Source of the DNA: Adiantum capillus-veneris
Lineage: Eukaryota; Streptophyta; Polypodiopsida; Polypodiales; Pteridaceae
Assembly: GCA_014529385.2 (NCBI GenBank)
Contig: CM043970.1
Coordinates: 67,170,567 to 67,234,566 of the forward strand
Direction of reading: 5' to 3'
DNA length: 64,000 nucleotides
Shown: in pieces, positions 22,961 to 36,537 of the stretch
Layout of the letters: every line of letters starts with the position of its first letter
How positions within the stretch are numbered: position 1 is the first letter of the stretch
The notes under the pieces: generated by a model
What the model was told of the DNA's origin: nothing
The model's input: only the letters and a program-made list of their open reading frames with translations
The model's database searches: none
Program-made: the position numbers and the translations under genes

Positions 22961-24056
22961 GGACCATAGTACCTTTTTGCTAACTTAGCATAGTACTTTT
23001 GGTGTCCCGTAGGATTCTTGCCCGTGGTATGCCTTAATCGAGCCTTGGGAAATTTAAGTAAGACACAATCATTTTCTTTAAAGGCTTGGGCTCTTCTGTG
23101 CTTATCAGTAGCAGCCTTTTGCCTTTATTGTGAGATAGAGATAGCATCCTTAATCTTTTGGAAAGATTCTTGTAGATCTCGGCTATACTCATCTGCAGTG
23201 AAGATCTTCCCGTGTACTTTAAGTAGCAGGGGACTTTTGGATCTTCCCTCAATCACCTCAAAAGATGCTTTTACCATGGAAGTATGTACAGTGTTAGTAA
23301 TCATACTCCACTAAGGGTAAGTACTTCTACCATTGAGACCTTTGATCTACTTCCGTTACATAGGCTTTTAGTAGATCAAGAATTGTTAGGTTAGTTATTT
23401 CACTTTGGCCATCCGTTTGTGGGTGATAGACTGAAGAGAAGCTTAGCTTTGTCCCTAAATTTTCAAAGAGACCCTTCAGAAATTACTAGTCATTATAGGA
23501 TCTCTATCCGACACTATGGATATTGGCAAACCATGGTACTTGAAGATTTGTGATATGAAGAGGGTTGCCACTTGATGGGCTTTGATAGTCTTTTTGACAG
23601 GTATACAATGAGCTTGTTTGCTAAACCTGTCTACCATTGTCCATATTCCCGTATTCCCATGGATAGAATTAGGCAATCCAAAGATAAAATCCATGGATAT
23701 GCTCTCCCATGGTGAATTAGGGATTGGCAAGGTTGAAGCAATCCAGGTTGCTTCCCTCTATCAAACTTTGTCTTTTGGCATACCACACATTCAAAAAAAT
23801 ACTCTTGTATGTTTGGTTTCATGGTAGGCCAATATAAATATGTTTCAATCCCTTTTAGGGTAGACTGAACCCCTCTATGCCCCGCATAAGGAGGAGCATG
23901 AGATTCATACATTACTTTCTCACGTAGTGAGTTGGTAACGCATAGTCTATTGCCATAGAGAAGATAACCATATTGTAAAGTAAATGGTTCCTCTTTCTTC
24001 CCTAGTGCAAGGGCTGAAATCACATCTCTAAAATCAAGATCAATAGCATATTTCAT
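22961..24056 (-). pseudogene. gypsy integrase, zinc-binding and catalytic core
   Basis: Starting at 24,056 on the minus strand, an HHCC zinc-binding region (His53, His60, Cys90 and Cys93 of that frame) is followed in another frame by the catalytic core: SMDFIFGLP (first Asp), IVSDRDPIMTSNF (second Asp) and VYHPQTDGQSEI (catalytic Glu, near 23,400). Frameshifts near 23,720 and stops below 23,476 disable it. Confidence 0.88.
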
Positions 24057-24101
24057 CTATCATAGAAGATAGATCATTGCAGGTTGCTATGGAAACCGCA
24101 T

Positions 24102-24620
24102 TCACTCTTGGCCGTCTCTTGAGAGTGCATCGGCTACTTGATTATGCTTGCCAACAATGTGAGCAATATGGAAATGAAGGAAATTTGCCCACCTCATTTG
24201 TTTGATGCAGAGCTTGGTTTGCGTCATGAAGTACTTAAGGCTTTGGTGATCCGTCCGTAGAATGAAAGGAGTTCCCAATAAATAGTGCTTCCATGAGTCT
24301 AAGGCATGTAGAACTGTGAGGAGTTCCTTTTCATATATGCCTAGAGCTTGCTCAATAGGGTCGAGCCTTTGACTTTCATAGGTTATGGCGTGCCCTTCTT
24401 GGAGCAAAACAGCTCCAAGGCAATCACCACAAGCGTCACATTGGACCTCAAATGGCTTGGAGAGATCCGGCAGTGTAAGCACAGGTTGAGAGATAAGCTT
24501 TTCGAAAGCATTGTTCTCCTTGGAAGACCATGTATACCTAACGTTTTTCTTTGATAGATCATGTAATGGTCCTTCAATTTGTGAGAACTTTTCTATGAAG
24601 CGTCTATAGTATGCACACAT
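24102..24620 (-). pseudogene. gypsy RNase H and thumb region
   Basis: An open 172-residue minus-strand frame starts in the RT connection (YYRRFIEKFSQIEGPLHDL). RNase H motifs follow: CDACGDCLGAVLLQ with the first Asp, YEKELLTVLHAL with Glu, LRTDHQSLKYF with Asp, and HIVGKHNQVADALSR. It is among the best preserved pieces of the element and ends with a stop after DGQE. Confidence 0.9.
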
Positions 24621-24709
24621 ACCTGTAAAGCTTCTTAATTCATGAAGATTCCTTAGTTTAGGCTATCCTTGGTTTTCTATGAAGCGTCTATAGTATGCAC
24701 ACATACCTA
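24589..24709. repeat. 84-bp tandem duplication in the chromovirus
   Basis: TTTTCTATGAAGCGTCTATA and the following bases begin at 24,589 and again at 24,673, 84 bases apart. The second copy is interrupted at 24,711 by the nested solo LTR and resumes at 26,200, where AAAGCTTCTTAGCTCATGAA matches the first copy at about 24,627. Confidence 0.85.
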
Positions 24710-24710
24710 T

Positions 24711-26012
24711 TGATCCGAGCCTATCACAAATTTTTGTTTACTATATTTTGTTGGTTTTCCTTGCTTCTAGAGGTTTACAATAAAAGAAAGAGTGAGAACA
24801 ACCTCTTGGAAAAATTCAAAAAATGATTTGATGGGAATTTTTTCTTGACTAGTTCATCGGAGGTGAAAGGTAGAGGGAGAACCTAGTGGTAAAGGGAAGG
24901 GAAAATATGTAAATGTGAAAAGAAAAGATATGATGTGGTTGTGGAGCCATGCACCCATGATTCAAGGGTCATGAGTGGCTCATATCATCATGACTTGGAG
25001 CCATATGATGATTCAAACAGATGGGACCCAAGTGGAAGACTTGGTAAAGGAAGGAAACAGACACATGATTTTGCTGGATTTTTAAAAAATACTTCCACTC
25101 CGATCCAAGAAAAGTTGTCTTCATCAAAGTTGTAGTTGATGAGCTGGATATTCTGACCATATTTCTTTTATAATTTTTGCATCTACGGTCTAGGAGATAT
25201 GGCCAAAATGGCGGACGCCAGTTTTTTCAATTGTGGTGGAGACCACCCCCTCTACCTTTACTCACACACCCTTCCTTTTCCACATTGAGACCTTCTCTAA
25301 AAATCATCCATTAGTCTTCTCACCCTCCCCTCCTTCCTCCTCTCTCTCAAGCTCAAAAAACCATCACAAATTCCTTTTCTAATCACCTCTCTCATCATGC
25401 TTAATCTTGTTGTAATTCATAAGTTCTCATTCAACCCCTTTCTATTATTACTAGATATGCATTGATTTTATGTAGATTCTTTACATCTTAAAATAAGGAA
25501 GCTCTTGGACTCAAGCTATGGAGGAAGGAGTGAAGACAACACAAGTGATGATGGAGCCAATTAGTTGCAAATTGGTCAACAAATCACTTGGAAGGAGCTT
25601 CTTCATTGGTTGAATGTCCCTAATCAAGCTTCATTTGTACAAATTGCACTTGGATCTTAACCTCACTCCTAATCACTCTCTTTCCTATATAAAGAGGCCC
25701 CCCCCTTTGTAATTTCAAGTATCCCTCAGCCCCATTGAGTCTTTGTATCACTCATCATGAGCCCATAAAGCTCATTCATTCACTCTATTCTTGCACATTC
25801 TAGAGTGCAAATTGTTTTATGCTAGTAACCTCCCCTCCTCTTACTTATGTTAATTAAGAGAGATCTTTTATGTGTGTGTGAGAGTGCTTGATGTGATTTT
25901 GGCTAATTCTTGAGTTGTTCTTTAGTAATCTACATGCTATTTGTGTTGGGAGTGCTTGAAGTTATCCATTCCTTGTACACACACTAAGGTTAATGCTTCA
26001 TTCATAGTAATA

Positions 26013-26084
<72 letters not shown>

Positions 26085-26199
26085 TGTAGCGGTCCTAGTC
26101 CACGCTTCCAAGACTAGGTGGTGCCCTCATCTCATTTCCCTTGTGGCGCAATGGAGTTTGTTTTGGTGTAGAGGCCGCCATTCCAAATTTCCTTCGTCA
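24711..26199 (+). mobile_element. nested solo LTR
   Basis: This 1,489-base insertion begins TGATCCGAGC and ends TTCGTCA. It is flanked by a 4-base duplication, CTAT (24,707-24,710 and 26,200-26,203). It has no coding region. A TATATAAA box at 25,686-25,693 and a following CCCATAAAGC stretch fit the U3-R layout of an LTR. It contains a (TC)n tract at 26,015-26,081. Its 3' part resembles 58.5-60.6 kb (shared ACTAGGTGGTGCCC). A solo LTR arises when the two LTRs of an element recombine. Confidence 0.75.
26015..26081. repeat. (TC)n microsatellite, 67 bp
   Basis: An uninterrupted TC run inside the nested solo LTR, downstream of its TATA box. Confidence 0.95.
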
Positions 26200-26830
26200 C
26201 TATAAAGCTTCTTAGCTCATGAAGATTCCTTGGTTTAGGCTATCCTTTTATTACCTCTAACTTTGATGGATCCATTTGGATGCCATCTTGAGATATAATG
26301 TGACCTTAATATTGAATCTCTTGTAAGAAAAAGTCACTTTTCTTTTGATTCACTAAAGTTTATTCTCTCTTAAGACTGAATATTACCTGGAGGTGTTGCT
26401 TGTGTTTGTCTAATGAATTAGAGTAGATGATAATATCATCAAAGAACATCCTAGTAAAGGTTCGGTGAGGCCTGAATAGCTTTTTCATCGAGCGGTTGAA
26501 TGTGGCTGGTGCATTGGTCAAGCCAAAAGGCATGACAATATATTCGTAAAGACCAATCGTAGTGCAAAAGGCTGTCTTTACAATATCTTGATCAACTATC
26601 GTTATTTGATGGTAGCCACTTTTTAGCTCAATTCTACTGAAATAGGTTGACCCTTGTAGCTTATCAAATAGGTCTTCTACCTGTAGAACGGGAAACCTAT
26701 TTTTGATAGTGATCCTGTTTAGTGCTCTAGAGTCCGCACACATACTATACGTTCCATCTTTCTTTTGCACTAATAACATAGGTTAGAAGAATGGAGACGA
26801 GCTAGACAATACTTCAAAAGAGAGATCAAA
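26200..26830 (-). pseudogene. gypsy reverse transcriptase
   Basis: The minus strand shows MLLVQKKDGTYSMCADSRAL, YFSRIELKSGYHQI, MPFGLTNAPATFNRSM and the active-site segment RMFFDDIIIYS, in which the usual Tyr before x-Asp-Asp is Phe. The frame is open from 26,779 to 26,360 and then decays (GHIISQDGIQMDPSK region with a stop). RT sequence begins abruptly about 25 bases from the truncated 5' LTR, so gag and protease have been deleted. Confidence 0.92.
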
Positions 26831-28248
26831 AATTAAGCTATTGACAACAGTTGAGGACCGGATTTACATGGAGCCGGTCCCCCCTCCAAAAGGCTTTGTA
26901 TTATAGGTTTCTCGCATCCAGGGAGACATTTTACAATACAATTCTTTATGTTCCTCCAATAACTAGCTAGTGCAATGAAGATGGAAACTTCAAGCACTAA
27001 GCAAACACTTATAAAACACAACATCAATTCCTTCACAGTCTCAGACCCAAGACCTCACACACCTTTGAAGATGGTGAGAGCTAGCGGGGTATGAGAGTAG
27101 ATTAAGAGGGAGAAGGAATAGTTTTACGAAAAAGATGTATATCTCCTCACATAATCACTCATATTAGCATAGTATAGCTTAGTAATTAGCATGGTAGAGT
27201 AGATGAGAATGCATTGAAGCTTTGCTCTTGGTTGGATTTGCATCACAAAGCCAAGATTTGTTGGTGTAGGCCTCCCTTCTCACAAGCTTGGAGTAGATGA
27301 TGAGCTTTCCATTAAAGCTTGAGAAGGAGAGAGAGAGTATTCTTGCTTCACACATGAGCTTGTGTGAGTGTGTAAATGATAATGCCTTAAAAATCAGCCC
27401 CCTCTCTCATCTTGGTCGACCCCTCCTGCTAATTCTTCTTGCTTGCTTCCCATTGAACCTTTCTAAGCTTAGCCAATAGGAATTAAGAGGCATAAGTGAT
27501 AGCCTTGTGACATGTGTCTCCCTTTCCCCTTTTGTGAGAGATTTAGGTAATTAAATAATTCAACTAAACTCTCATTGGACCCCTTTGTATTTTGGCCAAT
27601 AGAAATCAGGCAAGCCATTGGGCTGCTAAATGCTCATTGGACCCCTTGGGAGACTGTCCAATAGTCTTCTAGAGAGCTTAATTCTTAATGGTTATTTTAT
27701 CAAGTGTTTTGAAATGAATTAAACTAAAAGTACTCTAAACTAATTCTCATTGGTCCACCTCTATGGCCATCCAATAGGATTTGAGTGCACCTTGGGGGCA
27801 ACTGGGCTAGGGATTGACATGTGTCCCTTATTCCCTTTGTGTAAAGGGGCTTGCATGAGTGTGTGTGTGTGTTTCTCTCTCATCCCCTACTCAAAGGCTC
27901 GCCCCCATCATTCTAGGACCACTTGAAGACTTTTTTGTACACTCACAAAGCATCCAATTCCACTAAGCTTGACCATTTGGACTTACCTTTGAATTTTGGA
28001 ACCTTAGCATTTTGGAAGTCTTAATGGGCTGAACCTTAAGGTCTTTGGAACCCATTGTTGCACATTGCTCTTTTGCAGATGGCCTCCCCTTTGGATCCTT
28101 AGTTTCTCTCCTTTGGATCCCTACTGTGGCTGGTCTGCCAGCTTAACCCAATATTCTAGCTTTTTCTCCCCTGGTACTTCCCCATTTTAAATGATCAGTT
28201 TAACATGAGAAAATAATTTTAGAGAATTAGATATTAGTTATTATGACA
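26806..28248 (-). repeat. chromovirus 5' LTR, 3'-truncated
   Basis: It matches the 3' LTR from its position 20,804 to the end. The 154 bases that would abut the primer site are missing. It ends TATTATGACA at 28,248, followed by the AAGAC duplication. Confidence 0.9.
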
Positions 28249-28253
28249 AAGAC

Positions 28254-28740
28254 CATGGCACATACACACAACAAAGGAATTATACATTCTGACTTGCACC
28301 CATGGAACATCATATCTCATTTTACTAAGGAGGTTGTGACGCATGTGGGTGTCATTGATTGGGGGTTGGCACTATGAGTGGGCATTGAGAAGCAAGCAAC
28401 CAACATCAAAGACCCCACAGAGCATGCCCTATGTCCTTGCAGGGCCCCCAATCTTTGCAACCCAAAATTCGCTTGTCCGTAATTGAAAGCCACTAACACC
28501 TATGCAATTTCTTTCTGCATTGAGCAACTTTGTGATTGGTGCAAAGATTTTTTTGAGCATTACAATGTGCCATGGTAAAATCAAAAGCAGACTAATTGTG
28601 GCATGATTGTCAATATAATGCGTAAAAACTACTTACAACAACCACCTAGGCAGAGAAAGACGTTGCAAAATATGAGTGAGCATTTGGATAATTCAGAGCT
28701 CAACTTTGCGTCTGCTTAGTGAGATGATGCCTAGATTCTA
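28254..28740 (+). pseudogene. protein-kinase-like gene, catalytic lobe (broken)
   Basis: This continues the gene interrupted at 20,649. Joining across the gypsy insertion keeps the frame and gives LMKT-MAHTHNKGIIHSDLH. The catalytic-loop motif is HSDLHPWN: His codon at 28,285, Asp at 28,291, Asn at 28,306. The magnesium-binding motif reads GVIDWGLA, with Trp in place of the Phe of DFG and the Asp codon at 28,357. Stops follow at 28,375 and later, but further kinase-like C-lobe text (TYAISFCIEQLCDW) continues to about 28,740. It is broken by point mutations as well as by the insertion. The DLHPxN and IDWG pair also occurs in APH-like kinases, so the exact family is open. Confidence 0.68.
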
Positions 28741-28834
28741 GTTTACTTTGGTCACTTTTTTAGACAACAGTCTTTTTTGGATTATCTGACAAATGTAAAT
28801 GGAGTTTTTTGTATAGTCATGGATCATTGCATTA

Positions 28835-29400
28835 AATTGTATCTTTTTATAATGATGGAGGCATGGTGCCTCCGCGAATAATACACAATGTGGAGTGTTG
28901 TGATTTTTTTTGAATTTTGGAAAATATGTTCATAAGTAAAGTCTTTTTATAATGATGGAGTCATGGTGCCTCCGCAATTAATACACATTGTGGAGTGTTG
29001 TGATATTTTCTGCTGAAGCCTAGAAACTATATTCAAAAGTAAAGTCTTTTTATAATGTTGGAGTCATGGTGCAAAGCGATTAATACAGAATGTGGTGTGT
29101 TGTGACATTTTTTTGTTGAATTCTAGACATCATATTCGCAAGTAAAGTCTCCTTATAATGATGGAGTCATGGTGCAAAGAGATTAATAGAGAATGTGGTG
29201 TGTTGTGACAAATGTCCTTTTAGAATTTTGGACATCATATTCGCAAGTAAATTCTTTTTATTGAATTCTAGACAGAACGTGGTGTGTTGTTATAGTTTTT
29301 ATTAAATTATAGACACTATATTTGCAAGTAAAGTCTTTTTGTAATGATGGACTCATGGTGCAAAGTGATCAATACAGAATGTGGTGGGTTGTGATTATTT
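28835..29400. repeat. tandem array, five to six copies of about 100-107 bp
   Basis: Units share TCTTTTTATAATGATGGAGT, CATGGTGC, then AATACAGAATGTGGTGTGTT. Copies start near 28,843, 28,946, 29,044, 29,151 and 29,334, with a shortened copy near 29,248. The array begins about 100 bases after the kinase-like region ends. Confidence 0.85.
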
Positions 29401-29492
29401 AATTCAATTTGTATCATTGGATCTGCAATTGCATCTGTGATGAAAACTTAAGTTTTGTTGCACATTAAAAACAATGTAAATGTGTTTTTGCC

Positions 29493-29765
29493 AGGTATGG
29501 ACGAGCGTGAGAAATTCAAAAAAGCATACGATCGATTTCATGCCTAAATAACCAAGGAAGAGTTGCTGTAAGGACCAGTGAGTGGGCATCGGCAAATGGC
29601 AAGCAATGGAAAGACATCAACAAAAGATGGTCAAGGAAGCATGGTCAGCTGTGTATGAATTCTCCATCTACAAGAGAGTTGGACAAGTGTATTGTGCCAG
29701 AAATTTTCATACGCACACCAAGGCCATATACCTTCCATGCACAGGGAATAATCTAAACCACACGG
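29493..29765 (+). pseudogene. unrecognised reading frame after an acceptor-like site
   Basis: TTTTTGCCAG precedes an ATG (about 29,497) that opens MDEREKFKKAYDRFHA, then a stop, ITKEELL, another stop and, after a frame change, GKQWKDINKRWSRKHGQL and then EIFIRTPRPYTFHAQG. The amino-acid texture looks protein-like, but I know no matching family. It lies just after the second tandem array, and the first LTR of the next element cuts it off at 29,766. Confidence 0.4.
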
Positions 29766-31809
<2,044 letters not shown>

Positions 31810-32742
31810 TTAGCCCCCAGGATCAAATGGAAAACCAATCATTTGCCCCATTGTGAGCATTCCTTTAAAAAAATTGCACCATCCTCCAGGATCATAGGGA
31901 AAATACAATAATTTCCAATCATTACAACATAAACGTAAATTAGCCCACAAACCTTCATGCAAACCACCTGGACCATATGGCATATAAGTCAATTGCCCAG
32001 GACCATGCATATATCTTCCACCTCTTGGGTCAAAAGCTAGCTCAAAATCCCCTACATCATAGGGTAACATCAGATCCCATATAGCATTAGGTATCACTAG
32101 ATACTGCCATATCCTGTGTGCAACTGGCTCATCCAATTGTCGATCATCAATCATAGGTAAAAGCATTGGCAGTGCACCTTCACTCTCACTAGTATTGGAA
32201 TCCCAATCATGCATATTTGAATACATCAGGTCTCTGGAAAAACTCTCTTCAATAGGCTCGCAAGATGCATCAAAAAACAATCCTCTATCTTGTAGAGGCT
32301 CAAAATCAAGTAGAGCATCATCCAACAACTGCATAAGGTCATCATCAACTACATCAGAACAAAATTGCTCATGCATGAATTTAGATTGATTGGTATCCTT
32401 AGCATCTATATTTGAGAACCCTTCCAAAGCTTCATCCAATAAGCACATAAGATTTAGGTCCACCGCTTCAGAAGGTTCCTCCATCCTGGATGCTGTAAAC
32501 TAAGATTTCCACATATGACATGCATACTAAACACATCTGCTGTAGACTGGTCTGCATGTCTTTCACCATCATCCATATATCTATGTACTTCTGTAGCACA
32601 AAGTTCAGCATGCACATAAAAAATTTCATTTACTGCCCTGTCTGTATCATCGGCACAATGAAACCAATCATATTCAACACCAAGAGATTGCACTTCACTA
32701 TGCACCCCCTCTGAATCAACATCATCAAGTTCATGGTCATTC
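31810..32742 (-). pseudogene. LARD internal ORF, C-terminal part with PxDPGG repeats
   Basis: A 224-residue open minus-strand frame (32,484-31,810) is acidic at its start (LMQLLDDALLDFEPL). It ends with four glycine-rich motifs: FDPRGG, MPYGPGG, FPYDPGG and FPFDPGG. The last codons GAT CCT GGG GGC TAA abut the LTR and act as the polypurine tract. A second, overlapping frame (32,705-32,454) continues the acidic region upstream. This is the C-terminus of the element's gag-like polyprotein and has no enzymatic motif. The frames are shifted against each other. Confidence 0.6.
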
Positions 32743-33697
32743 TATCTTAGTGTGAGCCGTTGTTTGGAGGTGATAACAACATACAAGTGCCCACCTAGCC
32801 AAGCCGCCCGTTGCGTCAGCCGACCAAAGTTTTGATGTGGTCACATTATTTTTCCGATGTTTAATACATCAAACCCTGTAAAAGCCTAATGACATCGCCT
32901 ATGTCAAGTCTGAGTCAAAGATGTAATTTTTCCAGTGATGTATGTAAAGGTCCATGAGAAGTTGGCCGCCGGCCACTTTAGAAAGCCCTAGATATATAAT
33001 ACACTAAGGTTAGTGTGAAGGGGAGATTATTTTTTGAAGATAAGTGACTATTGTGTTACGCACAGAGAGCTGCCTCTTTGCTCAAACTTGTAATCATTGC
33101 TTCTGTGGCTACGGTAATCCAAATTCAATTTTGTTTCTTGCATTGTGTTCCTCTTACTCAGCTCTTTCATTCAAGTGTAAGCATTCAAGATTCGGTGAAG
33201 GTTTCAAACGCGTCCGTTTAGGCCTTAAATCGCTGTTTTGAGTGTTTATATGCGTATTTTATGTTGTTTTGACCCTAGGAGAGGCTTTAAGGACCCAAAA
33301 ACGACCCTTTAGAATCATCCACTTACTGTTTTTGCGTACTGTGGGACGAACGATCGCGATCGTTGTACCTCTCCAGAATGCTGTGAAAGTGATAGGATAT
33401 GTTCCTGATAGTCCACTGTAGCTTCCCTTCAAGTTTCGTGCGATTTTGATATGATTTGCATGGTGAACGGGTGTGATGACTGTAGAGCTGTGTAGAAGGA
33501 CATAGGCAGATTACTTGGCTTTAGTGCGTTTGATTTGCTTGTAGAGTTAGTAGTTGCATCTCTTCGAGTTCACTTCATTAGGATTGACACCCTAGATGAG
33601 TTTCCATGCCTCATCCGAGTCGCTTCCCCTGTATCGATAATTTTATGTTGATGCTTGAGAGCTATGCTATGGACGTCCGTCGCGGCAACCCGCAAAC
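32743..33697. mobile_element. unclassified insertion of about 1 kb
   Basis: The coding texture of the LARD polyprotein stops at about 32,740 and resumes near 33,700 within a peptide repeat, so this block is an insertion. Its ends carry a loose inverted repeat (CGTTGTTTGGAGG on the left, GGTTGTTTGCGGG on the right complement). A TATA-like GATATATAATAC lies near 32,991 and a 16-base perfect palindrome AACGATCGCGATCGTT lies at 33,349-33,364. It could be a hAT-like non-autonomous DNA element or a solo LTR. The ends are not certain. Confidence 0.4.
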
Positions 33698-34999
33698 AAC
33701 CGTGTGTCACAAAATCTTGATAAAGAAGATGTTTGCTCCTCCTCTAAATCATCAGCAAATTTAGGATCAGTTTGCCACTTCGGTAGCTCTAGGTCATATA
33801 AACTTGTCAAAGAAGGAGTCTGCACTCCCTCTGATTCATCATCATCACATTCAAGACCAATTTTCCACTTCGGTAGCTTGGCTTCACAACAACTTGTCAC
33901 TGAAGGAGTCTGCAACCCCTCTAAATCAACATTTTGCAGATCTTTAAACACATACTCTTGCTTAACCAAGTCCTGGATATTTGGTACATCCAAATTCGAT
34001 AAATCTGGTAATACTCAAATCCACGATCGTGCTGCTCTCAATAGTAGCAGCAGCCTTGCTTTGACATATAACATCTGTATCATCAGTCAACTCTATGGTA
34101 GAATCTGTACCAGTATCATCAATCAACTCTATGGTAGAATCTGTACCAGAAATATTTTGCTCTAATTTTGAGTTAGTAGTAGCAAAAGTATCAGTCGTAA
34201 CCGAATCTTCCTGCATGTCTACTTGAATATGGCTGCACTCATTCACCTGCACAATTTCTTCTTGAGCTTTAGCCACTTTGTTGTTCCTTGATTTCTTTTC
34301 CTCCTTTACTGCATGTTTAGGTTCTTTGCAAAATTCATCCTGTGTATTCCGAACTACATGTGTACATTCTTTGCAAAATTCACCCTGTGTATCTTGAAGC
34401 TGTAAAGCCTCACCCTCAAAGACTTCTACTTCATGCACGACATCTGCAAAACCCAGCTTTTCATACATACCTTTAACTATATCTTCATCATTAGCATGTA
34501 AGAAGGTAGCATCTTGTACAATATACTCATCAATCATAGCTTCTAACTTTGATCGTACTTGTCCTTGAATATCTACGTAGTTTGCTAGACTTGGACTCTG
34601 TTCTTGATAACTTTTATAATGCTCATAAATTACTTGTACAATAGCTTCTTTGAAATATTCCTAGTTGTCATTGCAGGCTTTGATAACCTCTTGAATTTTC
34701 TCCTTCAAATCTGAACTCAGTAACTACTCAAAAGATCTGACCATTAACTCTTCAGGTATGCCTCTTAACTTGGTTTCTAGCTCAAAGCACTCAAGGTAAC
34801 CTTCTGGATCATATCTATCAAAAACTCGCCTCTCATCGTATACCGCATCTAAAGCTGCATTTAAAGCTTCATCCATTTGATTTTTCTTCTTTACGGTCTC
34901 CATTTCAAGCAAAGATCCTTGAAGCAATTGAAGCATCTTCAAAAAATTTGGAAGTGTTGACTTATCATCAAAACCATTTGCACTTAACTCTGCAATCAT
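33698..34999 (-). pseudogene. LARD gag-like polyprotein, N-terminal and middle part
   Basis: The minus-strand frame starts with MIAELSANGFDDKSTLPNFL (34,999) and includes RYDPEGYLECFELETKLRGI, a gag capsid-like text. A stop at about 34,724 and another near 34,663 break it. It continues as an acidic, Thr- and Ser-rich region (34,537-33,962), and then three repeats of 29-30 residues with the core QTPSxTS...LPKW (33,700-33,970). The duplicated GTDSTIEL unit lies near 34,090-34,140. Gag would assemble the particle. There is no CCHC knuckle in view. Confidence 0.6.
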
Positions 35000-35043
35000 C
35001 TTCTATAAATTCTCTATCTTTACCTTCCACCCCGGCTCGTTTT

Positions 35044-35058
35044 GCATCGGGTTCACCA
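35044..35058 (-). other. LARD primer-binding site
   Basis: The minus strand reads TGGTGAACCCGATGC four bases after the LTR end. It begins with the TGG expected opposite a tRNA CCA end. I do not assign the tRNA. Confidence 0.6.
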
Positions 35059-35062
35059 AAGA

Positions 35063-36525
<1,463 letters not shown>

Positions 36526-36537
36526 AGCTGCACGACA

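Larger units (their letters stand above)
20650..28248 (-). mobile_element. Ty3/gypsy chromovirus with internal deletion
   Basis: The element is 7.6 kb on the minus strand with a perfect 5-base target duplication, AAGAC, at 20,645-20,649 and 28,249-28,253. The 3' LTR is complete and the 5' LTR is 3'-truncated. Order on the minus strand: 5' LTR, RT, RNase H, integrase, chromodomain, polypurine tract, 3' LTR. That is gypsy order, and the chromodomain places it among chromoviruses. A deletion removed the 5' LTR end, primer site, gag and protease. A 1.5-kb solo LTR is nested inside. The target was the kinase-like gene, whose reading frame rejoins when the element and one duplication are removed. 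Confidence 0.92.
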
